Source of the DNA: Ophiodon elongatus
Taxonomy: Eukaryota; Chordata; Actinopteri; Perciformes; Hexagrammidae
Assembly: GCA_016806645.1 (NCBI GenBank)
Contig: JACSYO010001818.1
Location: 2,572,001-2,636,000 of the forward strand
Length of the DNA: 64,000 bases
Reading direction: 5' to 3'
In this document: piece after piece, positions 1 through 57,589 of the stretch
Layout: every line of letters begins with the position of its first letter
How positions within the stretch are numbered: position 1 is the first letter of the stretch
The notes under the pieces: generated by a model
Seen by the model: only the letters and a program-made list of their open reading frames with translations
Told to the model about the DNA's origin: nothing
The model's database searches: none
Position numbers and translations under genes: made by a program

Positions 1-966
1 TGCTGATTGGAGCCCCACACCTTATGAAAAGACAATCAGTCAACAATTTGAGGAAGCAGGTGTGCCAGGGAAGCAACACAGATTGTTGATTGATAATACA
101 GTTGCACAGAGATGTTCCACCGGGGGGGACAGGACGACGCAGAAGTCGCGAATAAATCCGACGGAAAAGATTGGATGAGCGAAGAGAAGCGAAGCAGCAA
201 CAGAGCAGACGGATCCCTCAAGTTTCAACAACTTCTTCACACACTTGTCAAAGACGTGATTATAAATGTCTGTTTGCGGGGGGGGGGGTTCATGATTGAG
301 TGCACACGGGAATCATTACAGCAGGTGTCCAAGAATAACCAAATAATCTATAGCGACAGCAGCATTATTACAACGACATTAAATACATCTAGATGCGGAG
401 TGCGAATGTGTGTGTGAGAGAACAGAAGGGGAAGAGATTTCTTTTTGGCTCTGCTCGAGTATTTCCTGTTCACATTTCTAGATAACACGGTGTCTCTCAG
501 GAGAGAACGCGCTCTCGGAGAGGAGATGGGTGGAAGCGGAGGAAGCGAAGATTCAGAAGAACGCCGGAGCAAATAAACTTCTCCATATATTGTTCCTCGG
601 CAGAAGTAATTATAGCTGAGAGCGTGCATCGATGTTCTGAGGGTGAAAAGTGCATGTTTCAAGTGATCAGTCGATCAGACACGAGCAGCCGTCGCACAGA
701 CACAGGCGCGCAGTAGTCGAGACGACTTCGCAGAGCTCCGACAGTAAATCAAAACCAGTATCGCTCGATACCCCAACGCACCGGTAAATTAAAGCTACAT
801 TAGGCAATATTGAATGTTTGAATTACCCAGAAGTCATAGTTTGTGACATCAGCTGTGAGTCGAGCAGTCACAGAATTGAGTGCTGGGCTCACTGTTTTGT
901 ATTTTAGTATCAATTACTTCTTAGAGGTGCAAGAAAGGAGATAGGTCGCATTTCGATTGCCTCTCA
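1..966. other. abi1 intron 7 / upstream of nested gene candidate
   Basis: No coding exon of abi1 (SH3 or the later proline-rich exons) could be found here on the minus strand. The last few hundred bases before 967 would be the promoter of the plus-strand gene candidate; no TATA box stands out. Short G run near 281-289. Confidence 0.4.
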
Positions 967-1441
967 ATGGCTCTCAACATGGCGGCGCCTGAGCCGCCAG
1001 CTTCGTTTCTTTACTCCCGTAAGTTCTTAGCAACTACTAGTTTATTTCAAGCTATTAACTAAATCAGGTTGCACCATTAACAAACACTGCGTTGTAAATG
1101 TGGGCATGACGTTGTTTAGAGATGCACACATGGAGAAGTAGTGTTTAGTTGAGTTAGTAGTCGGTCTATTAATCTAGAATGACGGGGAACTAGCCGAACA
1201 TGCAAGCTAGTTTGATGTTGTTGGCTTTGAGTTTGTTGTGTGTTTAAAAGAAAATGTCTTAAAATCTCCTTCTCATTCTGATCAAATCTCATGTAAGATA
1301 TGTCGGCCAGGTTCCATCACTTATTTCACTCCTAAATGTAAACAGGTCACATATTAGCGAGCTAACGCTAATATGTGACGCTAACAGCTCTGGCAGTTGG
1401 TTCAGTAAGCGACGCAACATCTGGGTTAATATTAATATTAA

Positions 1442-1473
<32 letters not shown>

Positions 1474-2279
1474 ATAAAATATAAGGATTAATCTCCATGT
1501 AGGAGCTCATTAGTGTGGTGCAACCTGTTTTAAATAAGTGATGCAGAGTTATTCACTCAGTAAACACTTCAGTTATAACTCGAGGCTAAGTTTGGTTTTA
1601 ACAACAGCTGGTGCAAGCGGCTCCAGATCGGCCTTCGTGCAAATGAAAGAAATTTGCAAAGATGGTTCTTCTGTCACAGTCGCAGAAATGATTTCAGCTA
1701 GAATTAAAGACATTTTGCCTGATGCAGCATCACCCACGATTACTTTTCTGGTAAAAAAGAAAAAAAAAGAAAGAAAAAAGAAAAACGAACTCAAATTAAA
1801 TAGTGACATACATTTTCTGTGCAGAAAGAAGTCTCAAAGTCCTTCAGGTAAATTTACTTTATATATTTCAAAAGGAAAAAATTCCCACATTCACATTCAG
1901 TGCCTTAGTTTTAAATTTATGTTGTTAAAATGATCATCTAGACCGTCAACGACGACAACCTTGCTAGATATACAGCAGATTGAGGTCAAATTTGTGGAGA
2001 TTCTGAAGGCAGTTATTAACTTTTGCCAGGCCGTATGTGATATGAGACTTCTTTATTAGCCAATTAAAGCAGATAAGTGAAGAATAAGGAAGCACCACCA
2101 CCACCACCACCACCACCACCGAGGATTAAAAAAGAAATATATAAATCTTTCTCCCATTGTATGCAACCTGTTTCCAAAAAGAAGCACATACAGTCTGTTC
2201 ACACTGCAAGCAAGACTATCACAAGTCATTTCCTACAGAGCTGAACTACCAGCGGAAGGTCAACATGCTTATCGACTGA
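967..2279 (+). CDS. Putative small nested gene, unrecognised (spliced ORF candidate in abi1 intron 7)
   Basis: I do not recognise this protein. On the plus strand a CpG-containing start (ATG 967, then a second in-frame ATG in an ATGGCGGC context) runs 17 codons to a good donor (CCC|GTAAGT after 1018). A 143-nt exon 1608-1750 has a consensus acceptor (AACAACAG) and a GTAAAA donor, and joins in phase; it reads protein-like (VQMKEICKDGSSVTVAEMIS, ARIKDILPD). A third open stretch begins after an AG at 1976 and continues in phase (IEVKFVEILKAVINFCQA) to a TAG at 2057-2059, or to a weak internal donor. A further open stretch 2194-2279 reads CSHCKQDYHKSF then LNYQRKVNMLID and a TGA. AATAAA follows at 2411-2416. 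The last junction lacks a strong donor in the right phase, so the 3' model is uncertain. It could also be a decayed gene or chance. Confidence 0.33.
1346..1379. repeat. Perfect 14-bp inverted repeat with 6-nt loop
   Basis: Arms GTCACATATTAGCG (1346-1359) and CGCTAATATGTGAC (1366-1379) are exact reverse complements around AGCTAA. It lies between the first two exons of the nested gene candidate and inside abi1 intron 7. Confidence 0.9.
1426..1474. repeat. AT-rich simple repeat (TAATAT then AT)n
   Basis: Short TTAATA units followed by about 14 AT units. Confidence 0.9.
2093..2120. repeat. (CCA)n trinucleotide repeat
   Basis: About nine CAC/CCA units in a noncoding context between the last two open stretches of the nested gene candidate. 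Confidence 0.9.
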
Positions 2280-2410
2280 ATAACCACCATCGGCTGTCAA
2301 GAGCCAATCACATTTCCATCCTTCCTCATTTTATAAATATTCATATTTCATCTACGGATCGAAAATGCAAACCGTATGTGTTTTAAAGCTTTAAATTCAG
2401 ACACCGCGGA

Positions 2411-2416
2411 AATAAA
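2411..2416 (+). terminator. Candidate poly(A) signal of nested gene
   Basis: Plus-strand AATAAA 132 nt after the TGA at 2277-2279. A single hexamer is weak evidence on its own; it matters only with the upstream exon candidates. Confidence 0.3.
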
Positions 2417-2679
2417 ACAGCTTGTAGAACAGTTGCATCCATTATTGAAGTTTAAATTAAAACAATATACAGCCGGATTCTTTTTGCACAGCGCTCGGCC
2501 TAAAAACATCATGGCACAGAAATAATCCGCACCGCTTGCTTGCAGTGTGTACAAACAGTCACCAACAACACCCGTATTTGTGCGTCTCCACCGTGAGAGG
2601 GTCACAGGAGACGGGCTGATTGTCCACCGTCCGGGCAGAAGAGGCGACGGGAGCGGCCTCGGAGGTCGAGGTGTCTCAC

Positions 2680-43348
<40,669 letters not shown>

Positions 43349-46300
43349 ATGGAGGTGGAGAGCTTCAGAGCGGGCGACGAGAGTCGCCTGACCCTGCTGA
43401 GGTTCGAGGCCGCCGTCAAAGTGATCAAGAGTCTGGCCCCGGACGGTGAGTCCACCTGAACCAGTGCGTGGCGTCACACCTGGTTAAGTCCGCTTTGGGG
43501 GGTTTAACGTTAATCCGCTTTGCTCGCAGTGTGCACGGATTCGTCTCGTGCTGTCTGGGGGGCCTTTCACACAGATGCACAGGAGACAGACAGCTGAAGG
43601 AATGAGTGCTTAGAAATCAGCTGTGTTTTTAGTGTGAAATGTCCTTTATCCCCCCCCCCCCCCCAGGTCCCTTCCAGCCCTCCAACGACATGATGCTCAA
43701 GTTCTACAGCTACTATAAACAAGCCACTGTGGGCATGTGCAATATACCCCGACCTGGCTTCTGGGATGCAGTTGGCAAAGCAAAATGGTAAATGATTAAA
43801 GGAAATGCACAACCAGTCTATATGTTGTCATCGTTGCCCAGAGTTGTACATGTTCTCTTACGTTCTTGTGTGTTTAATTACACTAATCTCTGTGTTGTTT
43901 TTTTTTTTTGTTAAGACTTTCTCTCAGGAATACTTGTCCTTCAGGGGGTCAAGCTGACTAAGCTCAAGTTGCATTAATACAACGGTGTTCGATGACATTT
44001 TTATTCTGGAAGAACCGTGGAGTGATTTGTGCACGTTGCACAACTTGTTGCTTTTGCCCCGCTGTCGTGTTGCACACAGTGAGGTCAAATTCCCTCCGCT
44101 GAGTTTTCTGACCGACAGCCTCTCCGTCTTTAGCCTCATGTTGTGTGAGGTGATCTCTGGACTCTTGGAATGTCACCTCTTACCCACTTTTGCTGCACAC
44201 TTTTTTTTTTTTTTTTTTTTTTTCTTCCCCGCATGGTGCCATTTGTGGTTAGGGGATTTGCAAGTTTATCAGGAAATTGTGAAAACACGTAGTCATAGAA
44301 TAACTATAGTTACGAATGATTCGTTACGATTCTGTCAGCCTTTGACCCTCAGCTGACAAAGAACACGATTACCTCAAACAAACTGGCCTTTTTGACAAAG
44401 TTGAAACCCCAATCCAGTAATAACAATACCGTTTTTGTTTAATCTGATGTTTCAGGGATGCATGGAGTTCTCTGGGAGACATGCCAAAAGAAGAAGCAAT
44501 GGCCGCCTACGTCGATGAAATGAAGCTGGTACGTTGCTTTTAGGGGAGATTCAATCCGTCTCGTTGTCCGGAAATGGCAACAATGTGAAAGTGAGCCCGT
44601 GTTGCTGTGTTGGATGCGTAGATCCTGGAGGGAATGCCCATGACGGACGAGGTGGAGGAGCTCCTGCGCGTCCTCGGCCCGTTCTACGAGCTGATCGACG
44701 AGAAGAAGAAGATCACACAGATATCAGACCTGAGCACAGGTAGGTTTTAAGCCGCCGCCCTTTCACTCTTGTTTGTGATGTCCGAAACAGCATGCCGAGC
44801 TTAACCTTTTTTTTTATTATTATTTGCCTCCTGTCATATGTTCAGCCCGTTTGACACGGTTTGCTAGGCAACTGGAAGGCAAGTACACCCCTGTGTTAAT
44901 ATTTGAGTCCAGTGGTAGAGTTCTGTATGTGTCTGGTGTTGTAGCTCAGATGCTTTCTTTGCTTGTTAGCAGTCATGTTGCTCAATTAGTGGCACAGAAC
45001 ATGTTCGTTTTCTTTTTGCTGTCGGATGTAGACACTTTCATTTGATACATAAAAGTATTAACCTAGTTACTGAAACTTACGCGACAAAAGTAGTATTTTG
45101 TTTGGCTCCAAACAGCCTTCCACTTAGCTGACAATGACTTGAAGTTTGTGTCTCTAAACCTCATGTAAACAGGTAGGTTTTTATTTTATGATCATTATTT
45201 AGATAAAAGTATTATGAACCTCATCCTTGAAGGAAGTGTTGTATTTTGGTGTTTGTGGTTTTATAATTGAGCTCCGTTTCTTTGCACAGGGCGTGGCACA
45301 ATGTTGAATTCGATGCCATCAAAGAGCGTCACAAAGAGCATCGTCAGAACGATGGAGATGAACGGCACCCTGGAGACTCGTCCTGCCAGGCTCAAGTCAG
45401 CGGAAGAATCACATGAAGAAGAAGAGGAGGAGGAGGAGGAGGAGGAGGAAGAAGAGGAGGAGGAGGAGGAGGAAGAGGAGGAGGAAGAGGAAGAGGAGGA
45501 GGAAGTAGTTATACGGGAGGTCAGAAAAGGTAGCAAATTTATAAAAACACCGTGTCAGAAAATATTGTCAGGAAAACGTTTGGTTGACGTGCTTTTGTTT
45601 TCTTCGTTGGGTTTTTTTTATTTCAGACAAGAAACCTGCAGCCTCTCAGCCAAAGAAGAAAGGCTCAGCCAGGAGACACAAGGCGCCCTTGTCCAACGGC
45701 AAAGTGGCCAACGGGGTCACCCATCTGACCAACGGCAACCACTCCGGGGCCGCCGACCCGAACAACGGCATCTCCCAGGAGGGTTCGGTGGGAGAGAGCC
45801 TGCTCAACGGCCACCACACGGGTAAGGAAGGTTTAACTCTCCACTCAGGACTCTGTGCTCGCCTCGGCCCTCGGCCCTCGGCCCTCGGCCCGCGTCGGCC
45901 TCGAGCTGGTGTATCGGCGCACCACGTGATCAGATGATGGACTAAATTAACGGCTTTGTTAAAATGGCACACAAAGCTCCCAAATGAAGTGAAGGCCCCC
46001 TCCCTTCCATGTCGCTCTGTTATCTGCAGTTTACTCTTTATTGTGCTGATCGCAGATCCCGGTGTCGAAGTGTCTGGTCCGAGCCACCTGGCCAGTGACT
46101 CAGACAGCGAAGTCTACTGCGATTCTGTGGACCAGTTCGGCCAAGAAGAGGCAAGTCAACAGCTCAAAGCTCCTTGTTTTAGTGCAGCGGACTCGGCTCT
46201 CATCACGGATTCAGTTTTCAATGCGCCTCTTCCCCCCCACCCTCCTCCCCCCACAGAGCTCGGAGCACAACCGCTCTCTGGACGAAGAGGAGAACCACGT

Positions 46301-47830
46301 CCTGCCGGCTCTGGAGGAGCCACAGACGGATGTTCACGGTGCACCGCGGGGCATCAGGTGTGGAGGAGAAGACGGAGAGGACGGTGGAGCGATGTCCCAG
46401 AGACACAGGCTGAATGCAGACAGGCCGGACAGCTCTTTGGCCAGAAGAGGACGCGGTAAGCTTGTCCTTTTTTTTTTTTATAGGGCGAAGAACCTCGTTT
46501 TTACTGTGTGTTTTGTGGTCATTTTTCAAATGAATTCCAAATCATAATCTCTGTGTTTTTAGGCTCTCACGGCGGCGGCTCTGGATCTCTGATGCCCATG
46601 TACGGTGGTGTAGACGGGGACGGGGACGGGGACGGGGACCGGGACCGCTGGGGGGGGGCTGTGACGCCTGGAGGGAGCCTGAATGAGCAGATCGTGGTGG
46701 CGTTGGCCAGACTGCAGGAGGACATGCAGAGCGTCCTGCAGAGGATGCAGACCCTGGAGGCTCTGACCGCGAGCCAGGTCAGACCCGTCCGTCCTCTCAG
46801 TCATGAATAAGCAACAATGGCCCCAAAAACATCACATTCTGTTGTTCCACCCTCTCTAATAGTTTCTGGTTTTATTTGTCTGATATGACAGCAAATGTTA
46901 TATATCATATGAGTTTTGAGCTACAAACAATTTAAATACGTCAACTTGGGCCTCTGAGATGTTTTTACTATCTTGTAAGAACTTCTTGGGACTACTCTTG
47001 TGTTTTAAATCCAAAGTAAAGGCAGGGGGGTAATATTCTAAAAATGATCAACATTTACAAACGGTTGATTGGAAGAAAAAAAAAGTATCAGAAAAGTAGG
47101 TGCATTCTGATGATATTGCCATATCTTGCTGTGGTATTATATGAATTTTGTCAATCGGTGTGTATTCGAAATATCAGTGTGTCCCACAACCACGTGTGTA
47201 AAACTATCATGAGAGGGTTGTAAGGACTTTGGACTTTGGGTTTGTACTTTGACTTTGTAAACACTGAGGACCGATAATAACTGAAACATACAAACTTTAA
47301 TATTTTTTACTTTTCCCTTGGACAAAAGTTTATGGACTTTCTTTTTTTTTTTTAATACATTTCTTGCTCTCTGCAGGCAAGATCAATGTCTCTGCCTCCA
47401 ACGTATGCATCAACCCCGGGGAATAAGAGGAGTCAGGTAAACCTTTTAAGATACACTGCACTTAAAAATTGCATTTTTAATCATACACCAAAACAATGTT
47501 TCAGCTAAATTAGATTTTTTTTATTTTTTTTTATGATCATTCGTGGGAACTAAAAACATTTCGACCCGTTTGATATGACATCATGCTGATTGTTTCCCCC
47601 TAGAAACCGTCCTGGTGGCCTTTTGACATTTCTCCGACCAGTTTGGCCTTCGCCGTTATTTGGCCATTCGTGGTCCAGTGGCTTATTCGCCTGTACCTGC
47701 AGAGGAGGAGAAGGTATTCCTTTACAGAATAATAAAAGCTTGAATATGGAAAATTGAAAAAAACCCTGCAATGCCTACTTTTTAAACTCCTTTTCAACGT
47801 CCTCGCTCTTCTAACAGGCGGATCAACTGA
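43349..47830 (+). CDS. acbd5: Acyl-CoA-binding domain-containing protein 5 (complete)
   Basis: Tail-anchored peroxisomal membrane protein that binds very-long-chain acyl-CoA and tethers peroxisomes to the ER through VAP proteins. Coding exons: 43349-43445, 43667-43787, 44456-44528, 44622-44739, 45290-45529, 45627-45821, 46056-46150, 46257-46455, 46563-46777, 47377-47436, 47604-47713, 47818-47830; 1536 nt, 511 residues (human about 534). Seen: acyl-CoA-binding domain about residues 17-110 ([41 protein letters not shown]); a run of 30 Glu at 179-208; the FFAT-like motif [19 protein letters not shown] around 295-313; a coiled-coil segment about 420-450; a C-terminal membrane segment about 485-503 followed by a basic tail RRRRRIN. 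The ATG is in an exon whose acceptor is 43331-43332, so the 5' leader is spliced. Intron 7 starts with GC instead of GT. The amphipathic segment [17 protein letters not shown] and the terminal WWPF motif match the vertebrate family. Confidence 0.96.
43651..43664 (+). repeat. Poly-C run forming the acbd5 exon 2 polypyrimidine tract
   Basis: About 15 consecutive C from 43650 directly before the AG acceptor at 43665-43666. Confidence 0.9.
45415..45504 (+). repeat. acbd5: (GAA/GAG)30 glutamate-coding repeat in acbd5
   Basis: Thirty consecutive GAA or GAG codons (residues 179-208) between the acyl-CoA-binding domain and the FFAT-like motif. Confidence 0.97.
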
Positions 47831-49205
47831 AGCGGCTCTCGCACAAACACCAATGGGCACAGACGACAAGTCCTCTACACGTCTCTGGTTGGGTTGCTAA
47901 CGGCTGTAAACCCCCCCCCCCCCTAACCCCAACCCAAAGCCCCCCTCCCCCTCCCCCTTTGCTTAGACTCACAGCCCAGTAATTTGCTTTTGCACTATGA
48001 AGAAGGCACTTGGAGTGAAATGAGAGTGAGAGGGAGATTTACTGTGGATGTGGAATCGGATAGAAACATGAATGTAAGGAGCTGTGATCACACAAGCTTT
48101 TCAAGACGACGCCCCTGTACCGGGGACCTTCGTCTCTGTAACGACTGGTTTGTGTCGAGAGGGGGGAACTTACAGATGTGATGTCGTCAGCGTGTTTATA
48201 AACCTGAGCTGCGGCAAGTTTCTCCATTACTTCCACACCTACGGCTGCGTTGCACATAAAATAGGCCCGATACTTTTGTTTTGAGCGTACCGCTTGCTGT
48301 GGTTATAGATTGTCCCGATTATCTTTCATTAGTTGCCCAGACAATGCTGCTATAACAATAATAATAATAATAATAGTAATGTTGTGTTGTTTTAGAAGGG
48401 GAGGATTGAATATAATAGTATATTGATGTGTGAGATTCTTTTAAATTCTGATAAGTTAATATTTATTGCTTTAAGCGAGTTCAAATGAAGGCGTTGTCGG
48501 CCCGATTTCAGCCGCACAAATGAGGTTAAAGTGGCCGCTAAATGTCGCGTGTCGATTATGTTTCCATCACCCCCCCCCCGCTGCATATCAGTCCGCACTA
48601 TCAGAAGTGCTCCCCGTTTCACATCGTTTCCCCAGATAGAAGAAGTGCCTCAACATCTTGAGGTACATTCACACTGTAGAATTACGGCATTACGGCTTCT
48701 CACGTTCACATATCGTAGCATAACTGTTCCAGCGCAGGACCAAATGAACATTAATCATACTACCTAGTGAGCCATGAAGTGGTGAGAATCTCAGCCGTCT
48801 GATTATTGATATAGAACGTGTCGCTGTGTCGTTTACGCTGTCGAGATTTTCTCTTGTTGTATCATTTTTAATGTGTGATGTAATGTTTGTACGAATATTG
48901 TAGAACGATTTCGTGTGAGTGATGGTAATCAATAATGGTTGAGATCTGTGTAAATTGTATACAATAGCTGTACAGTTCAGATTAAAATGCAGTATTTTAA
49001 TTGCATTTCAATGTATTAATGATATATAATACTATATAATGGACAAATGTTTGCATCTGCAATAGCACTAATATTTCCAGAGCCATTATGTTTTAATAAA
49101 AAAAAAAGTAATTTACCTTTCTACTGAAATGTGCTAAGGCTTCTCACCGTCTCTGCCTGTGGACAGAGCGGTGTTTGCATGTGATAATCTAAGCCGCAAA
49201 ATAAA
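47831..49205 (+). other. acbd5: acbd5 3' untranslated region
   Basis: About 1.4 kb from the TGA. AATAAA occurs at 49095-49100 and 49200-49205 (a further one at 49410-49415). Contains a C-rich stretch (47911-47960) and a TAA repeat near 48355-48375. The exact end is not determinable here. Confidence 0.6.
49200..49205 (+). terminator. acbd5: Candidate acbd5 poly(A) signal
   Basis: AATAAA followed by a T-rich stretch and a G run (49254-49263); an alternative is at 49095-49100. Confidence 0.5.
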
Positions 49206-49423
49206 GTTTTCATGAAGTATTTTAATTTGTCCGAGAAATTGTTCAAATTTTTTTGGGGGGGGGGATTGTTTATGCACTTTTTCCTTTCTGAGAGCGGGAT
49301 GAGACTGAATGCGTCTTCATGTTTGTACGGTAGAAATGCACAAAGCTTTGAACAAAGGAACAGCTAGCTACTGCTTTAAAGCCATAACTTGTCTTTTATA
49401 ATGGCTTTTAATAAACAATATAG

Positions 49424-49475
49424 ACCATTGGACAGAGCCAGCTAAGCTAACATGCTGCTAGCTGTAGCTTAATAT
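49424..49475. mobile_element. Possible fragment of the TTAGCATAAAGACTGG repeat family
   Basis: ATTGGACAGAGCCAGCTAAG and CTAACATGCTGCTAGCTG recall the GGACAGAGCCAGGCTAGC block; short and uncertain. Confidence 0.35.
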
Positions 49476-49652
49476 TCAACAGACAAAAGTAAGAGTTGTT
49501 TTTCTCATTCTCATCTGTAATAAAGCGAATATCGCAAAAAATCCTCCTGTCCTTCAAACATGCACAATTTAGATTTTTATCCAAATTTAGCCTCTGTGAT
49601 GTTTGATAAGTTACCAGAAAAGCCACAAAGTACATCATGTTACAAACAAGAT

Positions 49653-50420
49653 TTTATTTGTATTTTACTTTTTTTTTTTCTTAGAGTGAACTTATCTTAA
49701 AAAAAAAACAAAAAAACAATTGTAGTGTGAAAAACAGACGGGAGATCACATCAGAATTACAAACAAGTGACATAAAAGAAGCGAAAAACAGTTCGGTTCC
49801 AACACAAAGTACTCTACTCTGCTCTTAAAAACAACACAGGATGTTATTAACAAGATTTACATATAAAATAGATTATTAATGAATATATTACCATGTTTTT
49901 CTTCCGCAGTATTGAACCCTTAAAAAGAGAAATTCCGGGGGCCCGCCCACCCATTCTGCTACCAGCAGGGGAACATTACAGTGATGAACAGTGCAGCGTC
50001 CGCATGGAGACTGAACATCGGGGAGCAAGTGCCACACAAACTTACACACACAGTTATCTTGCATTTAATCAATACATCAACAAAAAGCAAAACTTATTAT
50101 AAAGAGAAAAGCAGCAGCAAACACTATTCTGCTCGAATAAGAACCTAATTTAAGAGACATAACTGTGTAATATGGTAATACTAAGTTAAAAAAGTTAACT
50201 TTCTGGTAATTAACTGAGCAGTCAACAGATTCAGTTGGTTTCTGGCTCTGATGACCGGGGATTGCACGTAGGTAAAATGTTTAAAAGATTACGACCTTGA
50301 ACAGAAATACTATTTAGAATCCACATCATTACTGTGTATTTATTTGTACAATAGATCCGAATCGGGATTTTCATGCGTCGTGCGCTTCGTTAAAACTCTC
50401 GGCTGTCGAGGTGTGCGACC
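49653..50420 (-). other. mastl: mastl 3' untranslated region
   Basis: Minus-strand AATAAA (TTTATT on plus) at 50339-50344 and at 49653-49658 give two possible 3' ends, about 80 and 765 nt after the stop codon. Confidence 0.55.
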
Positions 50421-56613
<6,193 letters not shown>

Positions 56614-57055
56614 TTTATTAACAGCTGGGTTTTTTGTTTTTTTTAAATGAGGAATTTGGGTCGCGTCTGCAACAGCCAGCTAGCTCAGAGTAAACACTTG
56701 CATGTCAGAACAACAATCTCGGGTTTGTTTTGAAATTTTGAATTTGCTGCTCCTCGGGGTCCTTGTGACGTCCGTTCAGTTTAGTTGTACAACTACGCGC
56801 CTGTGTGAAAACCATAAAATGCTCTTGATGTGGACTGTAATTAAGTGCTGGTTATTAATTGTATGTGTAAAATAACTAAGTGCATTCAAGTTTGTAAAAA
56901 TAAGATAAATAGTACAAAACGTTATTGTATATTCTTTATGTATTTTATTTTTTTTAATGTTTTTTTGTGTTGCTTTCTCTTTGTTTTTTTGTTTTTTGTT
57001 TTTGCTCCAAGCTGCTGTAACATTGACATTTTCCGCTGGGATTTATCAAATAATA

Positions 57056-57056
57056 T

Positions 57057-57108
<52 letters not shown>
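57056..57108. repeat. (AT)n microsatellite
   Basis: About 25 AT/TA units with a short CAT start, in the mastl/yme1l1 intergenic region. Confidence 0.95.
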
Positions 57109-57111
<3 letters not shown>

Positions 57112-57379
57112 TATCTGTCTTATTTTATTGTAATATTTTAATTTTGATCAGGCAGCAAGGAACACACACGAGAAGTAGTTAACTAACGCTAAACATAAAA
57201 CTTGTGTAACAGTCAAGCTTATTATCTCTGTAGGACAAATAACAGGAAAATGTAAATAAGTAATAATAGTAATATTTGTGTCATACATATTTATTCTTGT
57301 ATTCATCTGATTTAAATAAATTCGCAGTTTGGGACCACAAGGGACGATGACGCAAGACGCCCCCGGTAGTGATCCGACG

Positions 57380-57387
57380 TGACGTCA
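57380..57387. promoter_or_regulatory. yme1l1: CRE/ATF palindrome TGACGTCA upstream of yme1l1
   Basis: Exact TGACGTCA 203 nt before the yme1l1 ATG. A second exact copy lies in intron 1 at 57859-57866 and an E-box CACGTG at 57681-57686. Site calls are by sequence match only. Confidence 0.5.
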
Positions 57388-57589
57388 TATTGTAGTCCAT
57401 TTGACCTCCGGTGCCGGAGAATCCATTTGCAGTTTGTTAGCTAAGCTGCCGAAAGTTGTGTAACGAGGAAAAACAAAGAGGACAACGGCTCCCGGGAGGA
57501 CTCGCTCTTGTGCTTCGTACAGAGGGTCTCTCCTCACACACCCTCCTTCCCCCCCGAAGTTCCTGATTTTTAACCATCATTCAGCAATA

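Larger units (their letters stand above)
56614..57589. promoter_or_regulatory. Divergent mastl/yme1l1 promoter region
   Basis: 976 nt between the two ATGs. Near mastl there is TGACGTCC at 56766-56773; near yme1l1 a perfect CRE palindrome TGACGTCA at 57380-57387 inside a CpG-rich stretch (57345-57400). An AT microsatellite (57056-57108) and a T-rich block separate the two sides. No TATA box at either side. Confidence 0.6.

Noticed and set aside
1833..1855. Possible 23-nt plus-strand exon in the nested gene candidate (after GTGCAG at about 1832, before GTAAAT)
   Set aside because: Good splice dinucleotides, but inclusion breaks the frame of the next protein-like stretch.
56720..56745. TTTGAA as a cell-cycle (CHR) element in the mastl promoter
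   Set aside because: The match lies in a low-complexity A/T stretch and the hexamer is too short to call without expression data.
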